Shown here: in pieces, positions 26,932-35,247 of the stretch
Position numbering within the stretch: position 1 is the stretch's first letter
How the letters are laid out: each line of letters starts with the position of its first letter
DNA from: Candidatus Poribacteria bacterium
Lineage (GTDB): Bacteria > Poribacteria > WGA-4E > WGA-3G
NCBI GenBank assembly: GCA_022825825.1
Contig: JAJDWA010000029.1
Coordinates: forward strand, 1-64,000
Length of the DNA: 64,000 nt
Direction: 5' to 3'
Notes under the pieces: model-generated
The model's database searches: none
What the model saw: the letters and a program-made list of their open reading frames with translations, nothing else
Told to the model about the DNA's origin: nothing
Program-made: the position numbers and the translations under genes

Positions 26932-27591
26932 TTAGTCTCGGTTTTTTAGTGATGCCCATGTTGTAGTCAATTTGTCGGTGGGTTGAACAGCATGTGGTTC
27001 AGCACCTTCAATATCGCTTACGTACTTACCCTCATAAAGACGGATGTGGTCAAGCCAGACATCAACTTTTTCTATACCCATGATGATTCCCGCACGCGAA
27101 TTCACGTCATCCACAGGCATATCAAAGGTGATGAAAAACTCCTTCCATTCTTCGGACAGATTAATTGACTTTGGCGCATATACAGTCCATGGAGCACCTT
27201 GATGCATAACACGCATCGTAACGTTTCTCGGTTTTTCACTTTTTGCCCATAAACTGTAGGTATAGGTAGTCCCTTTCTCAAGCGTAAAGGGTTGCTGATA
27301 GAGTTGTATGTGCCCTAATGCATTACCCCCTTTACTAATTTTTATATAGGCGGCATTTTTCCCGACAATCGGTTCTGCTTTATTACCTTCCGTCTGGAAA
27401 ATAGCGGCGGCACTTTCGTGCGTCCAATGATGCCATCCATCAAGTTTTAGGTCAAAATCACCGTTTTTAAGGATATTTTCGGGCAACTTTGCTGTATATG
27501 CCAGCGTTATAAACCCGAATAACCATATTAATGTAAAGAAAAGCATATAATATGATTTTAGAGAGTAGTCTCGAATTAGTTTTAGTTTCAT
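26932..27591 (-). CDS. secreted carbohydrate-binding-module-like protein with C-terminal W tail
   Basis: About 219 aa from Met at 27591; the frame stays open to 27639 but that adds only an arginine-rich stretch. A signal peptide or membrane anchor is followed by a CBM4/9-like jelly roll: ENILKNGDFDLKLDGWHHW, GHIQLYQQPFTLEKGTTYTYSLWAKS, and GIEKVDVWLDHIRLYEG. These are typical of carbohydrate-binding beta-sandwiches; no enzyme domain is attached. The last 16 residues are the shared tail (HAVQPTDKLTTTWASLK). It lies about 80 bp downstream of the lipoprotein cluster. Confidence 0.75.
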   Translation of the reverse strand: MKLKLIRDYSLKSYYMLFFTLIWLFGFITLAYTAKLPENILKNGDFDLKLDGWHHWTHESAAAIFQTEGNKAEPIVGKNAAYIKISKGGNALGHIQLYQQPFTLEKGTTYTYSLWAKSEKPRNVTMRVMHQGAPWTVYAPKSINLSEEWKEFFITFDMPVDDVNSRAGIIMGIEKVDVWLDHIRLYEGKYVSDIEGAEPHAVQPTDKLTTTWASLKNRD

Positions 27592-27672
27592 AGAAGTATT
27601 ATAATTTGGTAGGACGGAGGCATGACGTCTCCGCCGCACACTTCGGGTGTATTGATTAACACCAATGTTACA

Positions 27673-28191
27673 TTACTTGTGTTCGCTTTTGCCTTCTCGC
27701 TTATGTTCGCCGCCTTCACGATCATGCTCACTGCGGCCTTCTTTGTTCCGATGTTCACCGTCTTCACGATCATGCTCGCCACGGCCTTCCCTGTTACCGT
27801 GCTCACTACGGCCGACTTCAGGATGGGCAGTCCACCTGTCAAAATTCTTACTTGTTGCGGTGAGTTGAACATCCCTTTTTTCTTCGGGGGCGAGGTCTCC
27901 CGGTGTTGTCGGCCCGAGTTCTTTTCCATTTGACAAGTGGACTTCAACGCGAACTTGTTCCAAAGTTTCGTTTGTGGTATTTTCCACAGTACCTTTGAAG
28001 GAATTACTTTGTGCATCGTAACTTAAAATCAGTCGAGCGCCGTTGCGAACTTTATCGTACGTATCGGTAAGTGTAAGTTCAACGTTAGATTCTTCATCGC
28101 CATCATCGACGGACAATTCTCCCTTTTTTGAACACCCACTTATGGTAGCTATCAACATAGTGATAGTGATTGTGGCAAGAATAGACTTCAT
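27673..28191 (-). CDS. FxLYD-like lipoprotein with charged His-rich tail
   Basis: A 172-aa lipoprotein (lipobox TISGC, Cys at 20). One beta-sandwich module of the FxLYD type follows: LTDTYDKVRNGARLILSYD, SFKGTVENTTNETLEQVRVEVHL and DLAPEEKRDVQL, ending FDRWTAHPEVG. The last 50 residues are low-complexity Glu/His/Arg/Gly repeats (GEHDRE, EGRSEHD), which could bind metal. AGGAG lies eight bases before the ATG. It is the third of three paralogous genes with the neighbours at 28339 and 29394. Confidence 0.8.
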   Translation of the reverse strand: MKSILATITITMLIATISGCSKKGELSVDDGDEESNVELTLTDTYDKVRNGARLILSYDAQSNSFKGTVENTTNETLEQVRVEVHLSNGKELGPTTPGDLAPEEKRDVQLTATSKNFDRWTAHPEVGRSEHGNREGRGEHDREDGEHRNKEGRSEHDREGGEHKREGKSEHK

Positions 28192-28268
28192 AGATTTATC
28201 TCCTTTTGAAAGATATAATTTGGTATTACATATAAAAAAGTTATGTGCAATGAATAGATACGTTTACG

Positions 28269-28298
28269 AAAAAGGGAGCAATTGCCAATTACTCCCTT
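28269..28298 (-). terminator. intrinsic terminator of the 28339 lipoprotein gene
   Basis: On the minus strand, a GGGAG/CTCCC stem extended by AATTG/CAATT is followed by five Ts. It lies 40 bp after the stop of the two-module lipoprotein gene. Confidence 0.65.
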
Positions 28299-28338
28299 GA
28301 GAGAGGTTACAATGCGGCTTAACTGTCTACGCAGCAAA

Positions 28339-29238
28339 TCAATTTCCGCCACCTTCACCGCCGGCACCATGTTCGCCACCTGCTTCATTGCCACCTTCGC
28401 CGCCACTTCCACCAGAACTAGGACCGAACTCGACGTGAGCCGTCCATCTATCAAAGGCTGGACCTTCTGCCATCAGCACAATGTCCAGTCTTTCGCCGGG
28501 GGCAAGGTCCTTTGGTGGTGTCGGCCCGAGTTCCGCTGTTGAGTTCCCCGTTTTTGAATCAAATAAGTGAATTTCTACGCGAACTTGCTGTACTACCGCA
28601 TCCGAGATATTTTCCACGGACCCCCAAAAGGTATTGCGAGATGCATCGTATAGCAAATCCACATGTACGTTTTGCACATTATCATAAATATAAAATTCGT
28701 CAAGAGTGAGTTGATTTGCCGATTCTTCGTCCCCGCCTGACATTGGAGGTTCTTCGTCCCCACCTGCACCATGTTCGCCGCCTGTTTCATTACCACCTTC
28801 GCCGCCACTTCCGCCAGAGCTGGGACCGACTTCGGGGTGAGCCGTCCACCTGTCAAAGGGCGGGCCCTCTTCCGGAAGCACAATGTTCTGTATTTCACCG
28901 GGGGCAAGGTCCTTTGGTGGTGTCGGACCGAGTTCCGCTGTTGAGTTCCCCGTTTTTGAATCAAATAAGTGAATTTCTACGCGAACTTGGGGTAAAATCG
29001 CATCCGTAGTATTTTCCACGGTGCCTTTAAAAGATTTACTGGCTGGGTCGTAAGCCATAATGAGGAGCGCCCCATTTCGGATATTTTCGTACGTCTCGTC
29101 AAGAGTGAGTTGATTTGCCGATTCTTCGTCCCCGCCTGACATTGGAGGCATCATTTGCTCCGCCATCCGTTCACAGCCAATAGTCGTTGCCATCAATATG
29201 GCAACCAGTAGGGTGAGAATTCCAAAATTACGGTTCAT
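28339..29238 (-). CDS. FxLYD-like lipoprotein with two tandem modules
   Basis: A 299-aa lipoprotein (lipobox TTIGC, Cys near 22). Two copies of the module found in its neighbours follow: TLDETYENIRNGALLIMAYD and VENTTDAILPQVRVEIHLFD, then TLDEFYIYDNVQNVHVDLLYD and VENISDAVVQQVRVEIHLFD. Each ends FDRWTAH and is followed by a Gly/Ser/His-rich linker (GGSGGEGGNE). The two halves are nearly identical in DNA at an offset of 402 bp, so the second module arose by recent duplication. AAGGAG lies seven bases before the ATG. Surface or ligand-binding role unknown. Confidence 0.8.
   Translation of the reverse strand: MNRNFGILTLLVAILMATTIGCERMAEQMMPPMSGGDEESANQLTLDETYENIRNGALLIMAYDPASKSFKGTVENTTDAILPQVRVEIHLFDSKTGNSTAELGPTPPKDLAPGEIQNIVLPEEGPPFDRWTAHPEVGPSSGGSGGEGGNETGGEHGAGGDEEPPMSGGDEESANQLTLDEFYIYDNVQNVHVDLLYDASRNTFWGSVENISDAVVQQVRVEIHLFDSKTGNSTAELGPTPPKDLAPGERLDIVLMAEGPAFDRWTAHVEFGPSSGGSGGEGGNEAGGEHGAGGEGGGN
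28499..28588. repeat. internal duplication unit, copy 1 (partner at 28901)
   Basis: About 88 bp here match 28901-28988 with one visible mismatch. A second matching block is at 28704-28744 against 29106-29146. The constant 402-bp offset (134 codons) marks an in-frame tandem duplication within the lipoprotein gene. Confidence 0.8.
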
Positions 29239-29322
29239 GATTATACTCCTTTTTATTAAAGTTATGTATTGTATGAAATGAATGAGAGATAAATCATCGA
29301 CTATTGTTTGATAAGTGTATTT

Positions 29323-29352
29323 AGGGGAAAGTATCTATTGATATATTCCCCT
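29323..29352 (-). terminator. possible terminator of the 29394 lipoprotein gene
   Basis: On the minus strand, AGGGGAA and TTCCCCT arms with a weak AT-rich stem follow the gene end by about 40 bp, but only a short T-tract follows. Confidence 0.35.
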
Positions 29353-29393
29353 TGAAGAGGTGTTTCGGTGAGGCTCAACGACCTACACTGTAA

Positions 29394-29879
29394 TCAATTA
29401 TGAGCGCCACCTTGGCCATGTTCACCGCCGCCTTCGCCGCCACCGCCGGAGCTGGGACCGACTTCGGGGTGAGCTACCCACATGTCAAAGGGTTCGTCCA
29501 CTGCCATCAGTTCAACCGGTATTTTTTCACCGGGGGCAAGGTCAACTGGCGGTGTTGGACCGAGTTCTGGATCCGTTGGATCGGGTCCCTGGCTGTTTGA
29601 TAAGTGAATTTCTACGCGAACTTGCTGTAAAACCGCATTTGTCGTATTTTCAACAGTGCCTTTAAAGGTATTGGTGGCTTTATCGTAGGACATAATTAGA
29701 CGTGCCCCGTTTCGGGTATGATCATAAGTTTCGTCAAGAGTGAGTTGATTTGCCGATTCTTCGTCACTTGCTCCAGTGGTCATTGGATTTGCTGTGTCAG
29801 TTTCTGAACATCCGGTAATACCGGCTATCAATATCAACGTAAAAGCGATTGCTGTGAGAATCCTCAAATGACTATTCAT
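29394..29879 (-). CDS. FxLYD-like lipoprotein, single module
   Basis: A 161-aa lipoprotein (lipobox GITGC, Cys at 24). One module: TLDETYDHTRNGARLIMSYD and VENTTNAVLQQVRVEIHL, ending FDMWVAHPEVG, then a Gly/His tail (GGEHGQGGAHN). It is the first in transcription order of the three paralogues, each with its own AAGGAG-type ribosome site and 150-bp spacing, so each may be transcribed separately. Confidence 0.8.
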   Translation of the reverse strand: MNSHLRILTAIAFTLILIAGITGCSETDTANPMTTGASDEESANQLTLDETYDHTRNGARLIMSYDKATNTFKGTVENTTNAVLQQVRVEIHLSNSQGPDPTDPELGPTPPVDLAPGEKIPVELMAVDEPFDMWVAHPEVGPSSGGGGEGGGEHGQGGAHN

Positions 29880-30046
29880 GGTATACTTCCTTTTTATGAC
29901 TTACACACCTTCCGTACTTGTTGACGAAGTTTGAAACCTTGCATCGGTTTGGTGTGTGTTTAAATTGTGTGTGAAAATATGCGTAATATTATCTATCTGT
30001 TAAGGATAATGTTGTAATTTTCACGTGATTGTCTTTATCCGTTTTC

Positions 30047-30121
30047 AACGATGACTTACCAGATTTGTTTACACTGCCTTTATGAACTATTTTCTATGTC
30101 AGTTTCAATGAGATGTTCTGT
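30047..30121. repeat. 75-bp direct repeat, copy 1
   Basis: It matches copy 2 (30168-30243) with about five differences: both start AACGATGACTTA and end GAGATGTTCTGT. The two copies sit in the 512-bp gap between ispH and the lipoprotein gene. No terminal inverted repeat or coding potential is seen in the unit. Confidence 0.85.
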
Positions 30122-30167
30122 GCGACAGTTGCCTCGGTAGTCATGTCAACGTATAAGTTTGCCTATT

Positions 30168-30243
30168 AACGATGACTTATCAGATTTTGTTTACACTACT
30201 TTTATGAACTATTTCCTATGTCAGTTTCAATGAGATGTTCTGT
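30168..30243. repeat. 75-bp direct repeat, copy 2
   Basis: Second copy of the unit at 30047, 121 bp downstream. The remainder of the gap holds a GGGCAGGTAAACCCCGCCC tract (about 30313-30332), a familiar-looking dispersed repeat. Confidence 0.85.
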
Positions 30244-30391
30244 TGAAATTTACATTATTTCTTACAGTATAGGCAAGTTTCAATATTAAATATGCACATT
30301 GTACGTCAATGACGGGCAGGTAAACCCCGCCCCTACGCGTTAGACATCTACCGAAATTAGAAAGATTATTATTTAATATTGCTTATCAATT

Positions 30392-31627
30392 CTACTGATA
30401 TGGCACAAGCACATCCTCCACAGAACGCGTCCCCGAAAACCACCTAACAATCTTCCGCAACACCTCATCAAGCAGAATATCTGGACAAGACGCACCCGCA
30501 GTCAAAACAATATCAATTGGACTTCCATCAGGATGTTCAGTCGGCAGCCAATCCGCTGTTATTTGCACCTCTTTTGTTTCAAGTGACAGATGGCGAATTC
30601 GTTTTGGACTAAGCAACTCCTCCGCGTCACGGACAAAATATGTTGGCAGCCTATGTTCACAAAGTTCCACAAGATGGCTTGTATTAGACGAATTGTAACC
30701 ACCTACAACAACAGCGACATCCCCTCCTTCAGCGATAAGCTCAAGTGTCGCGTCCTGATTCTCTTTCGTAGCATAACAGAGCGTATCCTTCGTATCAGCA
30801 AAATGTTCAGCGAGATTCTCTTCACCGTATCTTATAATAATAGCCTGCCGCAACAGATCAGCGATAGCTTGTGTCTCTGTAGCAAGCATCGTCGTCTGAT
30901 TGACAACACCGATACGTTTAAGATTAACGTCTGGATGAAAACCTTCAGAATAACGGTCAGCAAATTGTTTAAAGAAAAAGTCCTCACCAGCTTCACCTCT
31001 AATCACTTTTGCGAGGTCTTCCGCTTCGGCAAGATCGCGAACGACAACAACAGGTGCCTCCGCTTGTGCATGTGAAAATGTAGCGCGAGTTTCCTCATGA
31101 TACCGTTTACCATGCACAACAACGGTATAATCCTGCTTGCCAATCTCCTGACTCCGCTTCCATACCTTTTCAACAAACGGGCAAGTAGTATTGTAGGATG
31201 AAAGCGTAACACCGCGATCATTCAGTTCGGCTTCAACTTCCAACGTTGTGCCGAAAGCTGGCACAATAACAACATCATCAGGCACTAAAATATCAAACGG
31301 AAGTAACGAATGTCCCTCAGTATCAGAGAGAAATTGTACGCCGTGATGCCTTAAATTTTCATTAACACGAGGGTTATGGATAATCTCAGACAGTAGGAAA
31401 ATTCGCTTGTCCGGATTCTCTTCAAGGGCGCGATATGCTATCTCAACAGCATTTTCCACGCCATAGCAAAACCCAAAGTGGCGAGCAATCTTAAAACGAA
31501 CAGGACCAAAATCTAAAACGGAAGGAGATAGGTCTCGCTTACGGGAGTCCATATTCCGTCGCGATGCCTTAACAGTAGAAATAATTGGACTTTCATAAAA
31601 GCGAGGTAAATTAAAAGTACGAGGCAT
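30392..31627 (-). CDS. ispH: 4-hydroxy-3-methylbut-2-enyl diphosphate reductase
   Basis: A 411-aa iron-sulphur enzyme of the non-mevalonate isoprenoid pathway, converting HMBPP to IPP and DMAPP. The three cluster cysteines are in FGFCYGVENA (Cys54), TTCPFVEKVW and AGASCPDILLDE. IHNPRVNENL, VVNQTTMLA and GGYNSSNTSHL line the substrate site. At 411 residues it is about 90 longer than the E. coli type and resembles the longer cyanobacterial/plant form. It starts 24 bp after rpmH and may be cotranscribed with it. Confidence 0.92.
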   Translation of the reverse strand: MPRTFNLPRFYESPIISTVKASRRNMDSRKRDLSPSVLDFGPVRFKIARHFGFCYGVENAVEIAYRALEENPDKRIFLLSEIIHNPRVNENLRHHGVQFLSDTEGHSLLPFDILVPDDVVIVPAFGTTLEVEAELNDRGVTLSSYNTTCPFVEKVWKRSQEIGKQDYTVVVHGKRYHEETRATFSHAQAEAPVVVVRDLAEAEDLAKVIRGEAGEDFFFKQFADRYSEGFHPDVNLKRIGVVNQTTMLATETQAIADLLRQAIIIRYGEENLAEHFADTKDTLCYATKENQDATLELIAEGGDVAVVVGGYNSSNTSHLVELCEHRLPTYFVRDAEELLSPKRIRHLSLETKEVQITADWLPTEHPDGSPIDIVLTAGASCPDILLDEVLRKIVRWFSGTRSVEDVLVPYQ

Positions 31628-31651
31628 CTTTTAAACTTTTCCAAAGTAACT

Positions 31652-31786
31652 TTAAGCACTGAGGATTTTTCTACCTTTTGCCCTGCGGCGCGCGAGGATT
31701 TTGCGCCCATCACGTGTAGACATCCGTTTCCGAAATCCCATCTTGTTCTTGCGTTTCCGCCTATGCGGCTGATACGTACGCTTCAT
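31652..31786 (-). CDS. rpmH: 50S ribosomal protein L34
   Basis: A 44-aa basic protein translated directly from the sequence: it begins [19 protein letters not shown] and continues [20 protein letters not shown], the classic L34 sequence. GAGAGG lies nine bases before the ATG. L34 next to dnaA marks the origin region in most bacteria. Here rnpA, its usual downstream partner, is absent and ispH follows instead. Confidence 0.95.
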   Translation of the reverse strand: MKRTYQPHRRKRKNKMGFRKRMSTRDGRKILARRRAKGRKILSA

Positions 31787-31864
31787 AATTCTTTTCCTCT
31801 CTATTTCTTATCTTTAAAAGTACCCACGGAAATTATGAGGTATGTTTTATTCATGTTATATAAA

Positions 31865-31893
31865 AGGATACCCGATTTTTCACAGTTTGTCAA
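31865..31893 (-). promoter_or_regulatory. probable rpmH promoter
   Basis: On the minus strand TTGACA (31893-31888), a 17-bp spacer and TATCCT (31870-31865). The -35 is consensus, the -10 weak. It would start transcription about 70 bases before rpmH. Confidence 0.5.
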
Positions 31894-32113
31894 ATTTTTC
31901 TGTATAATTAATTGTAAAGAGGCGGTATCTATTGCACAAAATTGACGTTAATAAATAATAGCAAGTATTTTGGTGATTTTTGCTAAAATTCAGGCTTTTA
32001 CCCGATAATCTGGAAAAATTTGGTCATTATATAATATTTATATTTTTAATTCTAAACCTTCAAATTTTTTCTATACATAGATGGAATTTTGTAAAAAATT
32101 TCGCCAATTTAAC

Positions 32114-32143
32114 TTGCTATTCAAATTAGGAAAATGATATAAT
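32114..32143 (+). promoter_or_regulatory. probable dnaA promoter
   Basis: TTGCTA (32114-32119), 18-bp spacer, TATAAT (32138-32143), about 100 bp before dnaA. The rest of the 458-bp rpmH-dnaA gap is AT-rich with no other recognised signal. Confidence 0.55.
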
Positions 32144-32244
32144 TCACGTTCACGTCATGCATATTTCTATGTAGAAAATTTATAAACATTTTAATAACAT
32201 GGCTCCGGCAGCTGGCAACCTTAATAATAGGTAGGAACATTTTC

Positions 32245-33588
32245 ATGCAACACACCCCCGATTCACTCTGGTTAGCAATACTTGAGGAACTTGACGAAAC
32301 CGCCCGCAACGATATTTATCTACGCCAAGTTATCCCACATTCACTCACCGATGAGTCTTTTATCATTGCTGTTCCTTCCGATTACACACAAGATGAAATC
32401 GAAGATAGATTTTTCAGTGATATTAAGAAGGTGTTAGACGATCAAACAAGTAACGGCTGTAAGCTAAAAATATCAGTGGATACGTCTCTTGTCAAAATCC
32501 CCGAGACAGCGCAAACTGTACATAGCTCTGAAGAAGACATCCCTGAAATAGCAAACTTAAATCCTAACTACGTCTTTGAGAATTTCGTTGTTGGGCAAAG
32601 CAATAGAATTTGTGATGCAACTGCGCGTGCTGTCTCCGATGATTTAGGTGGAGAGTACAACCCTCTCTTTATATATGGTGGCGTTGGACTTGGAAAAACA
32701 CACCTGCTACATGCCATCGGCAATAGAGTACAAAATATTGCCCCAAAACGGAGAATTCTTTATGTTACCTCTGAAATATTTATGAACGAATATATTGAGT
32801 CCATCATGGACCGAACTTCAGCACAAGGATTCCGCACAAAATATAGAACAACAGATCTATTGTTAATTGATGATATTCAATTCCTTGCACGTAAAGAAGG
32901 CACACAAGAGGAATTTTTTAATACGTTCAACGTTTTATATCACAACTCAAACCAAATCGTTATGACGAGTGACCGGTCACCGAGTATGCTTAATAACCTT
33001 GAAGAAAGGTTAATCTCACGTTTTGAATGGGGCATGGTAGCAGAAATTGATAAACCCAATTATGAACTCCGCCTTGCAATTCTACGGCAAAAATGGCAAG
33101 ACCAGGGCTTTGATAATATTGCCGATGAAATACATGAAGTCCTCAGCTACATCGCAGAAATAGTAACAGCAAATATTCGCGAATTGGAGGGTATACTGAT
33201 ACGTCTTACAGCCCAGGCTTCAATCTCGGGTGAACGGCTTGATATTGACTTTGCACGCAGGGTGCTAAATGACACAACCCCGATTAGTAGAGGCTCACGC
33301 CAAAAAGCTATCACAGCAGCAGCAATACAAAGAATTGTCACAGATCACTTTCAGTTGGATAACGATGACCTAACTTCCGCAAAACGAACTAAAGCCATTG
33401 TCTTCCCACGCCAAATCGCTATGTATTTGTGCAGAGAACTCACGCAACTTTCTTTGTTAGATATTGCTGAAGCATTTCATCGTCAAAACCATACAACAAT
33501 TATACACGCATGCACACAGGTTGAAAAATTACTTAAAGACAAGGAAACGAAAAAACTTATACAACATTTTATTGATGAACTGGCATAA
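32245..33588 (+). CDS. dnaA: chromosomal replication initiator DnaA
   Basis: A 447-aa AAA+ initiator. Domain I covers the first 85 residues, followed by a short linker. Domain III starts with NPNYVFENFVVGQSNR, Walker A is GGVGLGKTH, Walker B is LLIDDIQFL, and the arginine-finger region is LEERLISRFEWG. Domain IV (about 345-447) has the DnaA signature region IAEAFHRQNHTTIIHA. Two residues there differ from the usual FGGRDHTT: the R-D pair that contacts the DnaA box is Q-N. Next genes are oriC, recF, dciA, gyrB and gyrA; dnaN is missing from its customary place. Confidence 0.95.
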   Translation: MQHTPDSLWLAILEELDETARNDIYLRQVIPHSLTDESFIIAVPSDYTQDEIEDRFFSDIKKVLDDQTSNGCKLKISVDTSLVKIPETAQTVHSSEEDIPEIANLNPNYVFENFVVGQSNRICDATARAVSDDLGGEYNPLFIYGGVGLGKTHLLHAIGNRVQNIAPKRRILYVTSEIFMNEYIESIMDRTSAQGFRTKYRTTDLLLIDDIQFLARKEGTQEEFFNTFNVLYHNSNQIVMTSDRSPSMLNNLEERLISRFEWGMVAEIDKPNYELRLAILRQKWQDQGFDNIADEIHEVLSYIAEIVTANIRELEGILIRLTAQASISGERLDIDFARRVLNDTTPISRGSRQKAITAAAIQRIVTDHFQLDNDDLTSAKRTKAIVFPRQIAMYLCRELTQLSLLDIAEAFHRQNHTTIIHACTQVEKLLKDKETKKLIQHFIDELA

Positions 33589-33659
33589 AGATTCTGATCA
33601 AAATACCATCATCTAAAAATTTTAGGAAATTCGGTATAGCAAAGACTTATAAATTCAGA

Positions 33660-33960
33660 CGTCCTCAACGTTTTAAAGACTTAAGCACACGTTATGCACA
33701 ATTCTTGTTGATAATTCAAAATTAAATGTTGATAACTTGTTGATAACTTGTTGATAACTTTACCTCCGTTAATCTTGTTAACAACTTATCAATAATTGTA
33801 AAATCTATACACATGTTGTCAACAGCGATAACCCCTGTCTTTACAAGACTTTAGAGCAGTTATCCACTTATGCACACCCCCTACTGTTACTACTAAGGTA
33901 CAATTTAAAATTTTAATTGTACCTTAGTAACGTATATAAGACACGTGGATAATTTTAAAA
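33660..33960. other. replication origin oriC
   Basis: The AT-rich gap between dnaA and recF holds DnaA-box candidates: TTATGCACA at 33692-33700 and 33868-33876, TTATCCACT at 33860-33868, and TTATCCACG on the minus strand at 33944-33952. TGTTGATAA, the complement of TTATCAACA, occurs four times: 33706, 33727, 33738 and 33749, the last three exactly 11 bp apart. A 39-bp near-perfect palindrome spans 33891-33929. Coding strand switches at this region (ispH/rpmH left, dnaA onward right). Confidence 0.85.
33891..33929. repeat. 39-bp palindrome inside oriC
   Basis: TACTAAGGTACAATT is followed by TAAAATTTT and the complementary AATTGTACCTTAGTA; the stem can be extended through AAAA/TTTT with one bulged T. 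It lies between DnaA boxes. It could be a dnaA terminator, an origin structure, or a binding site. Confidence 0.7.
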
Positions 33961-34061
33961 TTTAAGAAATAAAATTCCATTTTATTAAATTCTTCAGCAT
34001 GTCTCTTTTAATTTATGGTTTAGCAATCCTGAAATAATTGAGATTTAAAAATGAGGTACAA

Positions 34062-35222
34062 ATGCATTTGGAGCGATTATGCCTTCGGAATTTTAGGAAT
34101 TATAAAGCGTGTGACATCACATTTCATTCACCAGTGACATTAGTAGTTGGTAAAAATGCGATGGGAAAAACAAATCTTTTGGAATCGCTCTATTTTCTTT
34201 GTACTGGAGAATCGCACCGGGCGAATACTACTATTGAATTAATACGATATACATCAGAAGGATTTGCGGTTACAGGTTATTTCCATAGCGATAAGAGACC
34301 TGATTCACTCATAAAACTTGAAGCAATAAAACCTCGACAAGGTCCGTTTCGGCTAAAAACAGATGGGGTGTTACAACAAAGACGATCAGACTGGATAGGT
34401 CAGTTCAATGTTGTCGTTTTCGCTCCAGAATCTTTGGAACTTGTGAAAGGGTCGCCTACATCCCGTAGACGATGGCTTGATCTATTTTTATCCCAGCTGA
34501 ATCGAGAATATTTGGAGGAACTTCAACGTTATCGTGGAATTTTACAGCATCGGAATGCACTGTTGAAACAACTGAGTATGGGAAAAGGAGTTGTCAGCGA
34601 AATAGCCGTTTGGGATGGACTCCTTGTTGAATCAGGGACTGCGTTAATCGGTGCAAGACATGCTGCGTTAGCGCGGCTAAGTACGATTGTAGAGACTACA
34701 CATCTTTCATTGACGGGTGGACGTGAACGGCTTTTGTTGCAATATTCTCCATGCGTTGAATGTGTTATCACCGATATTTCCGATATTACAAATCTTTCAG
34801 ATCATTTTCGCAATACCTTAGCACAAGCACGCCGGGACGAACTGAGACGGGGCGTAACACTCGTCGGCCCACATCGTGATGATTTTTCTTTAGTCTTGGA
34901 AACATCTAACGGTGATGAGGCACCCTTACGTGAAGCTGCACGTACCTATGCTTCTCAAGGACAGTGCCGAACAATAGCCCTCGCACTGAAACTGTCGGAA
35001 TTAGAGTTTATACGAGAGAATACCGGCGTGGCACCGCTTTTTCTGCTGGACGATGTCCTGTCGGAATTGGATGTGAAAAGACGTGCATACCTATTAGCTT
35101 ATTTACATGGTGTTAATGCACAGACTGTAATTACCGCTACTGACAAAGACGTGATGGGCGATGAACTATCAGATGTCCGCCTATTGACGGTAGAAAACGG
35201 TGTAATTGTTAATTATAATTAA
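34062..35222 (+). CDS. recF: DNA replication/repair protein RecF
   Basis: About 386 aa. An SMC-like ABC ATPase that loads RecA at gaps. Walker A is VVGKNAMGKTNLLES near the start, the signature motif region is YASQGQCRTIALALKL near 300, and Walker B is PLFLLDDVLSELD near 330. The start is ATG 34062 with GAGG five bases upstream; a TTG eight codons earlier is less likely. It lies directly beyond oriC where dnaN usually precedes it. Confidence 0.92.
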   Translation: MHLERLCLRNFRNYKACDITFHSPVTLVVGKNAMGKTNLLESLYFLCTGESHRANTTIELIRYTSEGFAVTGYFHSDKRPDSLIKLEAIKPRQGPFRLKTDGVLQQRRSDWIGQFNVVVFAPESLELVKGSPTSRRRWLDLFLSQLNREYLEELQRYRGILQHRNALLKQLSMGKGVVSEIAVWDGLLVESGTALIGARHAALARLSTIVETTHLSLTGGRERLLLQYSPCVECVITDISDITNLSDHFRNTLAQARRDELRRGVTLVGPHRDDFSLVLETSNGDEAPLREAARTYASQGQCRTIALALKLSELEFIRENTGVAPLFLLDDVLSELDVKRRAYLLAYLHGVNAQTVITATDKDVMGDELSDVRLLTVENGVIVNYN

Positions 35223-35247
35223 ACATCACATGTAATAATATTGAAAT

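Noticed and set aside
30047..30243. CRISPR repeat-spacer unit
   Set aside because: Only two copies of 75 bp, too long for a CRISPR repeat, and no cas genes in the window.
31513..31713. rnpA (RNase P protein) beside rpmH
   Set aside because: The frame overlaps ispH and rpmH and lacks the RNR motif of RnpA.
33706..33757. CRISPR-like array from the TGTTGATAA repeats
   Set aside because: Units are 9 bp with 2-bp spacing and no spacers; they fit DnaA-box-like origin repeats.
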